NCBI GenBank assembly: GCA_900540175.1 | Contig: UQFG01000002.1 | Span: 1 to 64,000, forward strand | Direction: 5' to 3' | DNA: 64,000 nucleotides | From: an uncultured Mollicutes bacterium | GTDB lineage: Bacteria > Bacillota_I > Bacilli_A > Acholeplasmatales > Anaeroplasmataceae | Shown here: positions 45,646 through 54,680 of the stretch, piece by piece | Layout: each line of letters begins with the position of its first letter | Position numbering within the stretch: position 1 is the first letter of the stretch | Translations under genes and position numbers: made by a program | The notes under the pieces: model-generated | What the model was told of the DNA's origin: nothing | Databases searched by the model: none | The model's input: the letters and a program-made list of their open reading frames with translations, nothing else

Positions 45646-45702
45646 GTACAGCAGTCTTAATTAGCATTAAGACTGCTGTACAATTTGTACAGCAGTCTTA
45701 AT
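45646..45702. promoter_or_regulatory. Triple 16-bp operator-like repeat
   Basis: GTACAGCAGTCTTAAT occurs three times in alternating orientation: forward at 45646-45661, reverse at 45666-45681, forward at 45687-45702. All three are identical. They lie just upstream of, and across, the promoter of the leftward DUF2589 operon, as expected for cooperative repressor or activator binding. Confidence 0.75.
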
Positions 45703-46143
45703 GTCAAGATTAAATATTAAAATTTTTTAAAAATTAAGTAGTTTAAAAAAGACAGCAAATCTGTATTTTTGTATTTATTTTGAAGTTTTATTTTTTGAGT
45801 TTTTAAACCGAATTCAAAGTTTAAAAGAATATAAAGTAAAATAAATAGAGTGAAAAAATCTTAAATTTAATATTTTAAAGTTAACTTTTAAAAAAACTTT
45901 GTAGGTTGTGTGAAAATATTTTCCCATATCTCAATAAATTTATTAAAAAAATTTAATAAGTGGAGTTTTTATTGAATATTTGCAGAAAAAGAGTATAATT
46001 GTAATATAATGAAGAAATATGAATGATTGATATTTTTTTGTTGGTTGAGAGTAAGTTTATTTTGAAAAGGATTTTATTTTACAATAATTTTCTATTTGAG
46101 AAAGTTATAATGGTAATACAAGAATATTGGGGTTGAAAATAAT
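45703..46143. other. AT-rich intergenic region before the polysaccharide cluster
   Basis: No gene seen in 440 bases of about 80 percent AT. The useful signal is a TTGAAT (45972-45977)-16 bp-TATAAT (45994-45999) promoter pointing at the polysaccharide genes; a second TATAAT is at 46005-46010. The long untranslated leader may hold regulatory structure, but I could not define one. Confidence 0.5.
45972..45999 (+). promoter_or_regulatory. Candidate promoter of the polysaccharide cluster
   Basis: TTGAAT, 16-bp spacer, TATAAT, 145 bases upstream of the first gene. Confidence 0.55.
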
Positions 46144-46812
46144 ATGAGAAAATCGGTACAAGAAAGCTTATCCATGCAATATAGCTTATCTTTATATAAA
46201 AAAAAGCCTTTTTTTTCCTTTTGTAAAAGAACATTTGATATCGTTTCATCGGGATTGGCTATGATTCTTTTTTGTTGGCTGTTTCTGATTATTATTTTGT
46301 TGATTAAATGTACCTCAAAGGGGCCGGCTTTTTACGGACATTCAAGAGTCGGAAAAGGTGGTAAAGTCTTTAAGGTTTGGAAATTTAGAAGTATGCATAA
46401 AGACGATCGACCGTTAGAAGAAATTCTTACAAAAGAACAGTTGGAAGAATATTACCGCGATTTTAAAGTGACAGATGATCCGAGAGTAACCAAAATCGGC
46501 AAATTTTTAAGAAAAACAAGTTTAGACGAACTGCCTCAATTGTGGAATATTTTTGTAGGACAGATGTCGGTGGTTGGTTGGCGTCCCATTTTACCGGAAG
46601 AATTAGAGCGATATGGAGAAAATAAAGAATTATTATTGAAAGTCAAACCGGGACTAACCGGTTTTTGGACCAGTCACGGCAGAAGCAATATAGCTTATGA
46701 GGATAGAGTTAAAATGGAACTTTATTATTCTGTCAAACGCGGTTTCGGAATGGATATTCGCATTTTATGGCATACTATGATTGGAGTATTTAGGGGCGAC
46801 GGTGCAAAGTAA
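46144..46812 (+). CDS. Undecaprenyl-phosphate sugar-1-phosphate transferase (initiating enzyme)
   Basis: 222 residues; the short bacterial-sugar-transferase form with only one membrane segment (near 32-55), lacking the N-terminal four-segment part of WbaP. Conserved KVWKFRSMH, DDPRVTKIGKFLRKTSLDELPQLWNIFVGQMSVVG and GLTGFW are present. It would put the first sugar phosphate on undecaprenyl phosphate at the inner face of the membrane. First gene of the cluster. Donor sugar not readable from sequence. Confidence 0.93.
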   Translation: MRKSVQESLSMQYSLSLYKKKPFFSFCKRTFDIVSSGLAMILFCWLFLIIILLIKCTSKGPAFYGHSRVGKGGKVFKVWKFRSMHKDDRPLEEILTKEQLEEYYRDFKVTDDPRVTKIGKFLRKTSLDELPQLWNIFVGQMSVVGWRPILPEELERYGENKELLLKVKPGLTGFWTSHGRSNIAYEDRVKMELYYSVKRGFGMDIRILWHTMIGVFRGDGAK

Positions 46813-46874
46813 AATATTATTTTAATATCATCATTGTAATGTTTTCGTTTTCTTTATATAGTACTTGTGTGGGT

Positions 46875-46915
46875 CAGGTCTTTTATGAATGGTTCAGTGT
46901 ATCATAAAAGACCTG
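46875..46915 (+). terminator. Intercistronic hairpin
   Basis: CAGGTCTTTTATGA (46875-46888) and its exact complement at 46902-46915, with a 13-base loop. A weak T/A run follows. Likely a partial terminator or processing signal between the first and second cluster genes. Confidence 0.55.
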
Positions 46916-46973
46916 AAATTATATTTATAACAAATAATTATTTTCTTTTCAAAAAGTTATAAGAGGTGTAAAT

Positions 46974-48878
46974 ATGATTTTATTTCTTAAACCTTATTTT
47001 GAAACTAAGCCTTGGGCCGGAGAAGAATTGAATAAGATTTATGATTGCCCATTAAATTGTGGGGAAGCTTGGATTGTTTCCGGATTTGAAAAAAAATCCT
47101 CAATCATTGTTAATGGTAAATATAAAGGTAAAACATTAAGATGGTTATGGCTCAATCATATCGAACTTTTTGGAGATTATAAAGATAAGGAGTTCCCACT
47201 ACTTTTAAAATTGATTTCATCAAAAGAAAAATTAAGTGTGCAAGTACATCCAAACGATAACTATGCGATAAAAAAACATAATCAACTTGGAAAATTCGAA
47301 TGCTGGTATTTTCTTCCTGAAACCAAAGCCGAAAAGGTTACATTGGGAGTCAATGTTAAAAATGCTATTGAATTGAAAAACATATTAAACTCAGGCAGAA
47401 TAGAAGATTACTTAATTAATAAAGATATAAAGCCACATAGTTTGGTTGTTGTTGAACCTGGATGTGTTCATGCCATCCATGAAAATACGTTTGTATTAGA
47501 GATACAAGAATCTTCCGATATTACGTATCGATTATATGATTATAATCGCATCCCTAAAAGACAACTTCATATAGAAGATTCTTTAAATGTTATTGATTAT
47601 GATAATAATAAAAAAATGATATTTGATTTTCAACAACAACAAAGTTTTAAAAATGAACATTTTAATCTCTATAAATTGATTTTAAATGGAACTGTGGAAT
47701 ATGAAAATAAAGGATTTGAAATATTTTACGTCTTAAATGGTAAAGGTACTATAAATTCTACACCAATAGCAAAAGGGGACTCTTTTATTTTTACAAAAAC
47801 CACTGATAAAATGCTTATAAATGGTACATTAGAATTAATAGCTGTTGTTCCGAAAATGAAAGATGAAAGGAGATTAAAAATGAAAAAATCTGCTTTAATA
47901 ACGGGAATTATTAGCCAAGATGGCTATTATTTGACTAAATTATTGTTATCCAAAAATTATGTCGTTCATGGTTTGTTACAATCAAAGAGTCAAATGTTTA
48001 ATATGGGATTTGAGGAATTTTATAATCATTCAGATTTTTTTATTCATATAGGAGATATGACAGATACTTCTAGTGTTAATAGGATATTAGAAAGAGTTCG
48101 ACCCGATGAAATATATCATTTAGCCAGTCAATCACATGTGGATCTGTCGTTTGACATTCCAGAATATACGGCTCAAGTAAATGCTTTGGGAACATTGCGA
48201 TTATTAGATGCTATAAAAAGTAGTGAAATTAAGACCAAACTGTTTCATATGTCAACAGCTCAATTATTTTCGGGTGAAGAATCACCGCAAAATGAAAACA
48301 CTAAATTTGATCCTGTTTCTCCCTATGCGATCAGTAAGTTATATGCTCATTACATTGTGAAAAGTTATAGAGAAAATTATAATTTGTTTGCTGTTAACGG
48401 CATCTGTTATAATCACGAATCTTCTAAAAAAGATTTATCTTTTGTTTCAAAAAAAATTGTAAATGGAGTAAAAAGATGTTTAGAAGATTCCAATTATATT
48501 TTAGAATTGGGAAACTTAAACGCAATGAGAGAATGGGGACATGCAATTGATTACGCAAATGCAATGTGGTTGATGTTGCAACAAAATAAACCGGAAGATT
48601 TTGTTATTTCTACTGGGAAAGCATATTCAGTTAGAGAATTTGTGACTAAGGCCTTTTTAAAAAAAGGCATCGTTATAAAATGGATTGGACAAGGTTTGGA
48701 AGAAAAAGGAATAGATGACAAGACAGGACGAATATTGGTGTCTATATCGCAAGAATTTCTTAGACCAGGTGATGCCAAAGTATTAGTAGGAGACTCTACT
48801 TTATTTAGAAATAAAACAGGTTGGGATCCAAAATATGACATAGAAGATTTATTAGATGAGATGATGGATGGTGAATGA
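46974..48878 (+). CDS. Fused mannose-6-phosphate isomerase and GDP-mannose 4,6-dehydratase-like protein
   Basis: 634 residues in one frame. Residues 1-300 are type I phosphomannose isomerase: GEAWIVSG, KLSVQVHPND and KFECWYF (zinc ligands), EPGCVHAIHEN. Residues 303-634 are a GDP-mannose 4,6-dehydratase-type SDR: KSALITGIISQDGYYLTKLLL, YHLASQSHVDLS, YAISKLYAH (Y-x3-K), NHES, AMREWGHAIDYANAMWLMLQ. At the junction, AAAGGAG (about 47867-47873) sits seven bases before an in-frame ATG (47880), so the second part may also be made alone. The usual glycine in GITGQDG is serine, and the catalytic Glu of STSE is Gln (STAQ), so dehydratase activity is doubtful. Confidence 0.85.
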   Translation: MILFLKPYFETKPWAGEELNKIYDCPLNCGEAWIVSGFEKKSSIIVNGKYKGKTLRWLWLNHIELFGDYKDKEFPLLLKLISSKEKLSVQVHPNDNYAIKKHNQLGKFECWYFLPETKAEKVTLGVNVKNAIELKNILNSGRIEDYLINKDIKPHSLVVVEPGCVHAIHENTFVLEIQESSDITYRLYDYNRIPKRQLHIEDSLNVIDYDNNKKMIFDFQQQQSFKNEHFNLYKLILNGTVEYENKGFEIFYVLNGKGTINSTPIAKGDSFIFTKTTDKMLINGTLELIAVVPKMKDERRLKMKKSALITGIISQDGYYLTKLLLSKNYVVHGLLQSKSQMFNMGFEEFYNHSDFFIHIGDMTDTSSVNRILERVRPDEIYHLASQSHVDLSFDIPEYTAQVNALGTLRLLDAIKSSEIKTKLFHMSTAQLFSGEESPQNENTKFDPVSPYAISKLYAHYIVKSYRENYNLFAVNGICYNHESSKKDLSFVSKKIVNGVKRCLEDSNYILELGNLNAMREWGHAIDYANAMWLMLQQNKPEDFVISTGKAYSVREFVTKAFLKKGIVIKWIGQGLEEKGIDDKTGRILVSISQEFLRPGDAKVLVGDSTLFRNKTGWDPKYDIEDLLDEMMDGE

Positions 48879-49927
48879 AAATGTTAACGTTTTTAATTAT
48901 GGCAGGAGGAAGCGGAGAAAGATTTTGGCCCCTTTCTACGAAAAAAAAGCCAAAACAACTATTAAAAATTTTTGATAATAAATCTTTAATTCGATTGACA
49001 TATGAGAGGATATTACCTCTTGCCGAAACAGGACAAATATTTATTGCTACTAATGAAATACAAGTTGCGGCATTAAAAGAAGAGTTGCCGGAATTAGAAG
49101 ATAGCAGAATCATTATTGAACCAGCATTTCGGGATACCGCTAGTGCAATTGCATATGGATCCATGATGATTTCTAAATATTATGAAAATCCAACAATTTG
49201 TGTACTTGCTTCTGATCATTTAATATCAGATGAAGAAAGTTTTAGAAATACTATAAAAATTGCTTATAAAGAGGCACAGGTTAATAAAATAGTTACCCTT
49301 GGAATCCAGCCATCTTATCCAGAAACGGGATACGGATATATTAAAGTAGACAAAGCTGTTTTAAACGAACCAGTTCAATCTTTAGGATTTACAGAAAAGC
49401 CCAATTACGAAAAAGCTTTAGAGTATTATCAATCCGGAAAATATTTATGGAATAGCGGAATGTTCATATTCAAATACAGTGTCATAATGGCAGCCTTAAA
49501 AAAATATAGTGAAAATCACTATAATATAATCTGTGAAATTTCAAAAAAAATAAGAGAAAACAATGGGGGCATCACTGCTTACGAAATAAAAGAACTGTTT
49601 TTAAACTTTGAGAAGAAATCAATAGATTTTGCTGTCATGGAAAAAGCGGATAATATTTGTGTTATTCCTTCGTCTTTTGGGTGGAATGATGTAGGATCAT
49701 TTCTTGCGTTTGAAAAATTATTTGATAAAGACGAAAATGAAAATATATGTAAAAATCTTGATTATATTTCTGTTGACTCAAGTGATAATATTTTAGTTGG
49801 AAATAACAAAAATCAAAAATTGTCAATTCTAGGAATCCGTAATATGATTATAGTTATTACTGAAGATAATATTCTCGTTTGTGATAAAAATAGAAATCAA
49901 GATATAAAAAAATTATTTAACAGGTGA
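48875..49927 (+). CDS. manC: Mannose-1-phosphate guanylyltransferase
   Basis: 350 residues making GDP-mannose from mannose 1-phosphate and GTP. Nucleotidyltransferase start FLIMAGGSGERFWPLSTKKKPKQLL, then EPAFRDTASAIAYGSMMIS, PSYPETGYGYIKV, FTEKPNYEKALEYYQSGKYLWNSGMF and SSFGWNDVGSF. It lacks a C-terminal isomerase domain; that function is provided by the fused upstream gene. Overlaps it by four bases (ATGA). Confidence 0.95.
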   Translation: MKMLTFLIMAGGSGERFWPLSTKKKPKQLLKIFDNKSLIRLTYERILPLAETGQIFIATNEIQVAALKEELPELEDSRIIIEPAFRDTASAIAYGSMMISKYYENPTICVLASDHLISDEESFRNTIKIAYKEAQVNKIVTLGIQPSYPETGYGYIKVDKAVLNEPVQSLGFTEKPNYEKALEYYQSGKYLWNSGMFIFKYSVIMAALKKYSENHYNIICEISKKIRENNGGITAYEIKELFLNFEKKSIDFAVMEKADNICVIPSSFGWNDVGSFLAFEKLFDKDENENICKNLDYISVDSSDNILVGNNKNQKLSILGIRNMIIVITEDNILVCDKNRNQDIKKLFNR

Positions 49928-49931
49928 TAGT

Positions 49932-50945
49932 GTGTATAATTTAGATGTTGTATATCACAGCAGTGATAAATTTTCATGGATTATGGGTGTTTCAATGACA
50001 TCAATATTAATAAATAATCCGGATACATTTTTTAATTTTTATATTATTGAAAATGAAATAAGTGAAAGTAATAAAGAAAAATTGCGTTTATTAGAAAAGT
50101 TATATCATTGCAATGTTAATTTTGTTTCTATGCCCGATTTTAAAAAGGATTTTAAATTGAATCTATATCAGATTAAGGAAAATTGGCTTTTTGACTCTTT
50201 CAGTAGAATGTTTTTAGGAACATTATTACCAAATACTGTTGAGAAAGTTTTATATTTAGATTCGGATACTATTGTTAATAAAAAAATTGATTATTTAATT
50301 CAATTGGATTTAGGAACTAAATTAATAGCAGGTGTAAAAGAATCTTTAAGTGTAAAATATTTAGATGTGTTTCAAATTGATCATGATACACCTTATTTCC
50401 AGGGAGGGGTTTTTTTAATAAATTTAAAAGAATGGCGTAAAAGAAATATAGAAGAACAAATTGTGTCATATATTAACGAAAAAAAAGGATACATATTTTT
50501 TATGGAACAAACTGTTATGTCTGCTATTTGTGGGAAAGATTCATTAGTATTACCATTGAATTATAATTGGACTACCATTAATAGTTGTTTTAGTTTTAAT
50601 GAAATTATTAAAATAAGAAAGCCAAATATGTGGTATAATAAAGATGAAAATGAGCAAGCAAAAAAAAATGTCGTTATTTTTCACTTTACAAATTGCTTTT
50701 ATATAAATAATCGTCCATGGGTTAAATATTGTAATCATCCCCAAATTAAATTGTTTTTGAAATATAAGGAAATGTCTTTATTTCGAGAAAAACCATTATA
50801 TGAGGGGAAGCGAAATTATTTTCGTACTTTAGTATTGCACATGATTCCAAAAAAAATACTCGCATGTTTATTGGGGTGGATTTATAATAATTTCAGGGTT
50901 AAAAAAATTATTAAAGAACAAAAATTAAAAAGGAATAGGGATTAA
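49932..50945 (+). CDS. Family 8 glycosyltransferase
   Basis: 337 residues with a GT-A fold. DVVYHSSDKFSWIMGVSMTSILINN, the DxD motif in KVLYLDSDTIVNKKI (near residue 110), FQGGVFLINLKEWR and the C-terminal HFTNCFYINNRPW are typical of GT8 (lipopolysaccharide-type galactosyl/glucosyltransferases). GTG start after CAGGTGATA. Retaining transferase, exact sugar not inferable. Confidence 0.88.
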   Translation: MYNLDVVYHSSDKFSWIMGVSMTSILINNPDTFFNFYIIENEISESNKEKLRLLEKLYHCNVNFVSMPDFKKDFKLNLYQIKENWLFDSFSRMFLGTLLPNTVEKVLYLDSDTIVNKKIDYLIQLDLGTKLIAGVKESLSVKYLDVFQIDHDTPYFQGGVFLINLKEWRKRNIEEQIVSYINEKKGYIFFMEQTVMSAICGKDSLVLPLNYNWTTINSCFSFNEIIKIRKPNMWYNKDENEQAKKNVVIFHFTNCFYINNRPWVKYCNHPQIKLFLKYKEMSLFREKPLYEGKRNYFRTLVLHMIPKKILACLLGWIYNNFRVKKIIKEQKLKRNRD

Positions 50946-50947
50946 TA

Positions 50948-52003
50948 ATGCGTAAAATAGCCATTAATGGGAGATTTTTAGTACGTAATTTAACTGGGCA
51001 AGAACGCTTTGCTCGAGAAATTTGTAATGAAATAGATAAATTAGTTGGAAAAAATCAAATTGAAATAATAGTTCCTAAGTATGCAAAAAATTTGCCAGTT
51101 TATGAAAATATAAAAATTATAAAATTTGGGAATGTACGTGGTCATTTTTGGGAACAGGTGGATTTATTAGTTTGGTTGTTATTTCATAAACGAATTTGTT
51201 TAAATCTTTGCACTACTTGTCCCATTTTAAAACCTGGAATAACAGCTATTCATGACATCAGTCAAGTTGTCCATCCGGAATTTTTTCAAACCTCTTATGG
51301 AAAAAAATCTTCTTTATGGCATAGAATTATGTTAAAATCAATAATTATGCATAAAAAAAATTTGATTTTAACTGTGTCAAATTTCAGCAAAAATCAAATG
51401 ATTGAATATTTAAAAATAGATGCAAATAGAATTGTTGTTCTTGGAAATGGATGGAATCATATAAAAAAAATACAAGAGGATGAGAATATTTTTTTGAAAT
51501 ACGCTTTTATAGAAAAAGAGATGTATTATTTAGCAGTTAGTAGCATTATGCCGCAAAAAAATTTTAAATATATACTTGAAGTCGCTAAAAGAAATCCTAA
51601 TTGTACTTTTATTATTGCAGGTAAAAAAGTGGGACTAACTGAAGAAGAATTTGATAATGTAACTGTAAAAAATGTATTTTTTTTAGGGTATGTTACAGAT
51701 CAAGAACTTAAAGCATTATTAGTTCATGCTAAGGCACTAATTCATCCAGCTGTTTATGAGGGATTTGCTATTACTCCATTGGAGGCATTGGCTTGTGGCA
51801 CAAAAATTATTGTTGCCAATTCGTCTTGTTTACCGGAAATATATAAAGATTCTGCTATATTTATGGATCCTTATCAATATGACATTGATCTTGAACAACT
51901 TTTAAATCAAGAATTTAAGCCTGAAAAAACGCTTGAAAAATATCAATGGCCTCTTTTTGCAAAAAAGTTGTTAGATTCTCTTAAAACTAGATATAAGAAG
52001 TAG
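50948..52003 (+). CDS. Family 4 glycosyltransferase
   Basis: 351-residue GT-B enzyme. NLTGQERFAREICNEIDKL, ITAIHDISQVVHPEFF, YYLAVSSIMPQKNFKYILEV and HPAVYEGFAITPLEALACGTKIIVANSSCLPEI (EGF..PLEALA) are characteristic. It starts two bases after the GT8 stop. Adds one sugar of the repeat unit. Confidence 0.9.
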   Translation: MRKIAINGRFLVRNLTGQERFAREICNEIDKLVGKNQIEIIVPKYAKNLPVYENIKIIKFGNVRGHFWEQVDLLVWLLFHKRICLNLCTTCPILKPGITAIHDISQVVHPEFFQTSYGKKSSLWHRIMLKSIIMHKKNLILTVSNFSKNQMIEYLKIDANRIVVLGNGWNHIKKIQEDENIFLKYAFIEKEMYYLAVSSIMPQKNFKYILEVAKRNPNCTFIIAGKKVGLTEEEFDNVTVKNVFFLGYVTDQELKALLVHAKALIHPAVYEGFAITPLEALACGTKIIVANSSCLPEIYKDSAIFMDPYQYDIDLEQLLNQEFKPEKTLEKYQWPLFAKKLLDSLKTRYKK

Positions 52004-52020
52004 GAAAGGATTTTAATTAA

Positions 52021-52797
52021 ATGAAAGTTGTTATTTTAGCAGGTGGATTTGGAACTAGGATAAGTGAGGAATCACATTTGAAACCTAAACCTATGATTGA
52101 AATAGGGGAAATGCCTATTTTAGTTCATATTATGAAAATATATGCATCTTATGGTTATAATGATTTTATAATATGTGCGGGATATAAACAAAAAGTAATT
52201 AAGGAATATTTTGCGAATTATTTTCTTTATAATAATGATGTAACTTTTAATTTTGAAACTAATGAAAAAGTTATTTATAGGCGTTCAAAAGATAATTGGA
52301 AAGTCACTGTTGTTGATACGGGTTTAAATACAATGACGGGTGGTCGTATTAAAAGAATACAAGAATATATAGGAAATGATACTTTTATGGTAACTTATGG
52401 CGATGCTGTTGGTGATGTTAATATAAAACAATTAGTAGAGTATCATCAAAATCATCATAAAATAGGAACAATGTCGGTATATAATTTTGGGCAATCTAAA
52501 GGTGTAATAGATATAGACAATACAGGGATGATAAAAGATTTTCGAGAAAAATCAGATATTGATGGGGCTTTGATTAATATAGGTTTTATGGTGTTTGATC
52601 CAAAAATTTTTGATTATATAAAGGATGATAAAACGATTTTCGAACAAGATACTTTAAAAAAATTAGCTTTAGACGGGCAATTGATGAGTTATGTTCATCA
52701 TGGTTTTTGGCAATGTATGGACACTTTAAGAGAAAAAGAAAGATTAGAAAAACTATGGAATAGTGATAATGCCCCTTGGAGAATATGGGAGGATTAG
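52021..52797 (+). CDS. rfbF: Glucose-1-phosphate cytidylyltransferase
   Basis: 258 residues making CDP-glucose. VVILAGGFGTRISEESHLKPKPMIEIGEMPILVHIMK, YGYNDFIICAGYKQKVIKEYF, VVDTGLNTMTGGRIKR and HGFWQCMDTLREKERLEKLWNSD are diagnostic of RfbF/DdhA. First step of CDP-3,6-dideoxy- or branched-sugar synthesis; the next gene performs the second. Confidence 0.96.
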   Translation: MKVVILAGGFGTRISEESHLKPKPMIEIGEMPILVHIMKIYASYGYNDFIICAGYKQKVIKEYFANYFLYNNDVTFNFETNEKVIYRRSKDNWKVTVVDTGLNTMTGGRIKRIQEYIGNDTFMVTYGDAVGDVNIKQLVEYHQNHHKIGTMSVYNFGQSKGVIDIDNTGMIKDFREKSDIDGALINIGFMVFDPKIFDYIKDDKTIFEQDTLKKLALDGQLMSYVHHGFWQCMDTLREKERLEKLWNSDNAPWRIWED

Positions 52798-52799
52798 GA

Positions 52800-53861
52800 A
52801 TGTTGGATCTATCATTTTATAAAGGAAAGAAAGTTCTTGTAACAGGACATACCGGTTTTAAAGGAACATGGCTTTGTAAAATTTTAATTAATTCTGGAGC
52901 GGTTCTTTATGGATATTCTTTGGAACCATTAACTCAGCCAAATCTGTTTGAATTGTCTGGAATAAAAGAAAATATGGTTTCAATAATTGGCGATATTAGA
53001 GATTACGATCATTTAAAAGAAACTTTTGATTTATTTAAACCTGAAATAGTAATTCATTTGGCAGCTCAACCAATTGTAAGAGATTCTTATAAAAATCCGA
53101 AATATACTTATGAAACAAATGTTCTTGGGACGGTGAATATTCTTGAATGCATAAGAAATACTATGTCGGTTAAATCTTTTTTAAATGTAACTACAGATAA
53201 AGTATATTTAAATGATGATTTACAAAATCATCCCTTTAAAGAAGAAGAACCTCTAGACGGATATGATCCATATAGTAATTCAAAATCTTGTAGTGAATTG
53301 GTTACTCATAGTTATAAAAAATCTTTTTTTTCTAATAGAGAATGTTCAATTTCAACAGCTAGGGCTGGTAATGTTATAGGTGGAGGAGATTTTTCCACAG
53401 ATAGAATTATTCCAGATTGCATTAAAGCGATATTAGAAAATAAGCAAATTATAGTTAGAAATCCTCATTCTATTAGACCATATCAGCATGTATTAGAGCC
53501 ACTGTATTTGTATCTTTTGATTTGTCAAAAACAATTTGGAGATAAAAAATACGAAGGTTATTATAATATTGGTCCAGATGATTGTGATTGTGTGACAACA
53601 GGTGAATTAGTAAGTAAATTTTGTACGTTATGGGGAAACAATTTGAATTGGATTAATAAACATGATAGTAGTGCTCCTCACGAAGCATCTTTTTTAAAAC
53701 TAGATAATAATAAAGTTAAACGTGTTTTTGGTTGGGTCCCAAAATGGCATATAGATAAAAGCATAGAAAAAATTATTGAGTGGACTAAGATTTATATACA
53801 CGAAAAGGAAAATTTATCAAAAGAAATGGATGAAGAAATAAAAGAATTTATGGGGGTATAA
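52800..53861 (+). CDS. rfbG: CDP-glucose 4,6-dehydratase
   Basis: 353-residue NAD-dependent SDR producing CDP-4-keto-6-deoxyglucose. GKKVLVTGHTGFKGTWLCKIL, VIHLAAQPIVRDSYKNPKYTYETNVLGTVNILE, TTDKVYLND and YDPYSNSKSCSELV (Y-x3-K) are visible; the dehydratase-type catalytic triad is intact. I start at the ATG after GGGAGGATT, three bases past the rfbF stop. RfbH (dehydrase for 3-deoxygenation) is absent. Confidence 0.95.
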   Translation: MLDLSFYKGKKVLVTGHTGFKGTWLCKILINSGAVLYGYSLEPLTQPNLFELSGIKENMVSIIGDIRDYDHLKETFDLFKPEIVIHLAAQPIVRDSYKNPKYTYETNVLGTVNILECIRNTMSVKSFLNVTTDKVYLNDDLQNHPFKEEEPLDGYDPYSNSKSCSELVTHSYKKSFFSNRECSISTARAGNVIGGGDFSTDRIIPDCIKAILENKQIIVRNPHSIRPYQHVLEPLYLYLLICQKQFGDKKYEGYYNIGPDDCDCVTTGELVSKFCTLWGNNLNWINKHDSSAPHEASFLKLDNNKVKRVFGWVPKWHIDKSIEKIIEWTKIYIHEKENLSKEMDEEIKEFMGV

Positions 53862-53864
53862 ATT

Positions 53865-54680
53865 ATGAACAGCCAAAAATTAGCATTACAAGTAAGGAAA
53901 GATGTGTTAGAAATGATACACAGATCCCATGCTTCTCATATAGGGTCTGCTTTTTCTGTAATAGATATTTTAGCTGTTTTATATACGTACATTTTAAAGT
54001 ATGATACTACTAATTTTAAGTGGAAAGACAGAGATCGTCTTATTCTTAGTAAAGGGCATGCCGGATCTGCATTATATGCAATTTTAGCAGAAATAGGTTT
54101 CTTTAATAAGTCTGAATTAGATACTTATTATATGAATGGGAGCAAATTATCAGGGCACATTTCTCACAAGAATGTTCCAGGGGTAGAATTTTCTACGGGA
54201 TCTTTAGGTCATGGAGTTTGTGTTGCTACAGGAATTGCCTTGGCACTTAAAAAAAACCAAAACAAAGCACGTGTATTTGCAATTGTGGGTGATGGTGAAA
54301 CTAATGAAGGATCATTTTGGGAAACTATTTTATTAGCTAACCAATATAATTTAGATAATTTTTTTATTATAATTGATCGAAATCATATGCAAGCAATGGG
54401 AGATATATCACAAGTTTTAGAAACTGGTAATCTAGATGAAAAAATTAAAAGTTTTGGATGGAACACTTTGACGATTAATGGTAATGATCATAAGGAACTT
54501 TTAGCAGCATTTAAAACAAATTTTTGTAACTGCAAACCTACATGTATTATTGCTAATACGATAAAAGGAAAGGGTGTTTCATTTATGGAAAACCAATTGT
54601 TGTGGCATTATAGGGATCCTCAAGGAGAGTTTTACGAAAAAGCTAAAAATGAATTGGAGTGTTTAGATAATGCGAAATAA
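53865..54680 (+). CDS. Transketolase-like N-terminal subunit
   Basis: 271 residues, the TPP-binding half: GDGETNEGSFWETILLANQYNLDNFFIIIDRN matches the GDG-x25-N motif, with SHIGSAFSVIDILAVLY, SKGHAGSALYA and SHKNVPGVEFSTGSLGHG. Length matches stand-alone transketolase A subunits. Directly after rfbG, and overlapping the next gene by 11 bases. Seated inside a CDP-sugar cassette rather than in central metabolism, it probably transfers a two-carbon ketol unit to the 4-keto sugar; this is inference. Confidence 0.88.
   Translation: MNSQKLALQVRKDVLEMIHRSHASHIGSAFSVIDILAVLYTYILKYDTTNFKWKDRDRLILSKGHAGSALYAILAEIGFFNKSELDTYYMNGSKLSGHISHKNVPGVEFSTGSLGHGVCVATGIALALKKNQNKARVFAIVGDGETNEGSFWETILLANQYNLDNFFIIIDRNHMQAMGDISQVLETGNLDEKIKSFGWNTLTINGNDHKELLAAFKTNFCNCKPTCIIANTIKGKGVSFMENQLLWHYRDPQGEFYEKAKNELECLDNAK

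Noticed and set aside
45646..45702. Possible CRISPR-like array
   Set aside because: Only three units, in alternating orientation, with 4-5 base gaps; this is an operator cluster, not repeats with spacers, and there are no cas genes.
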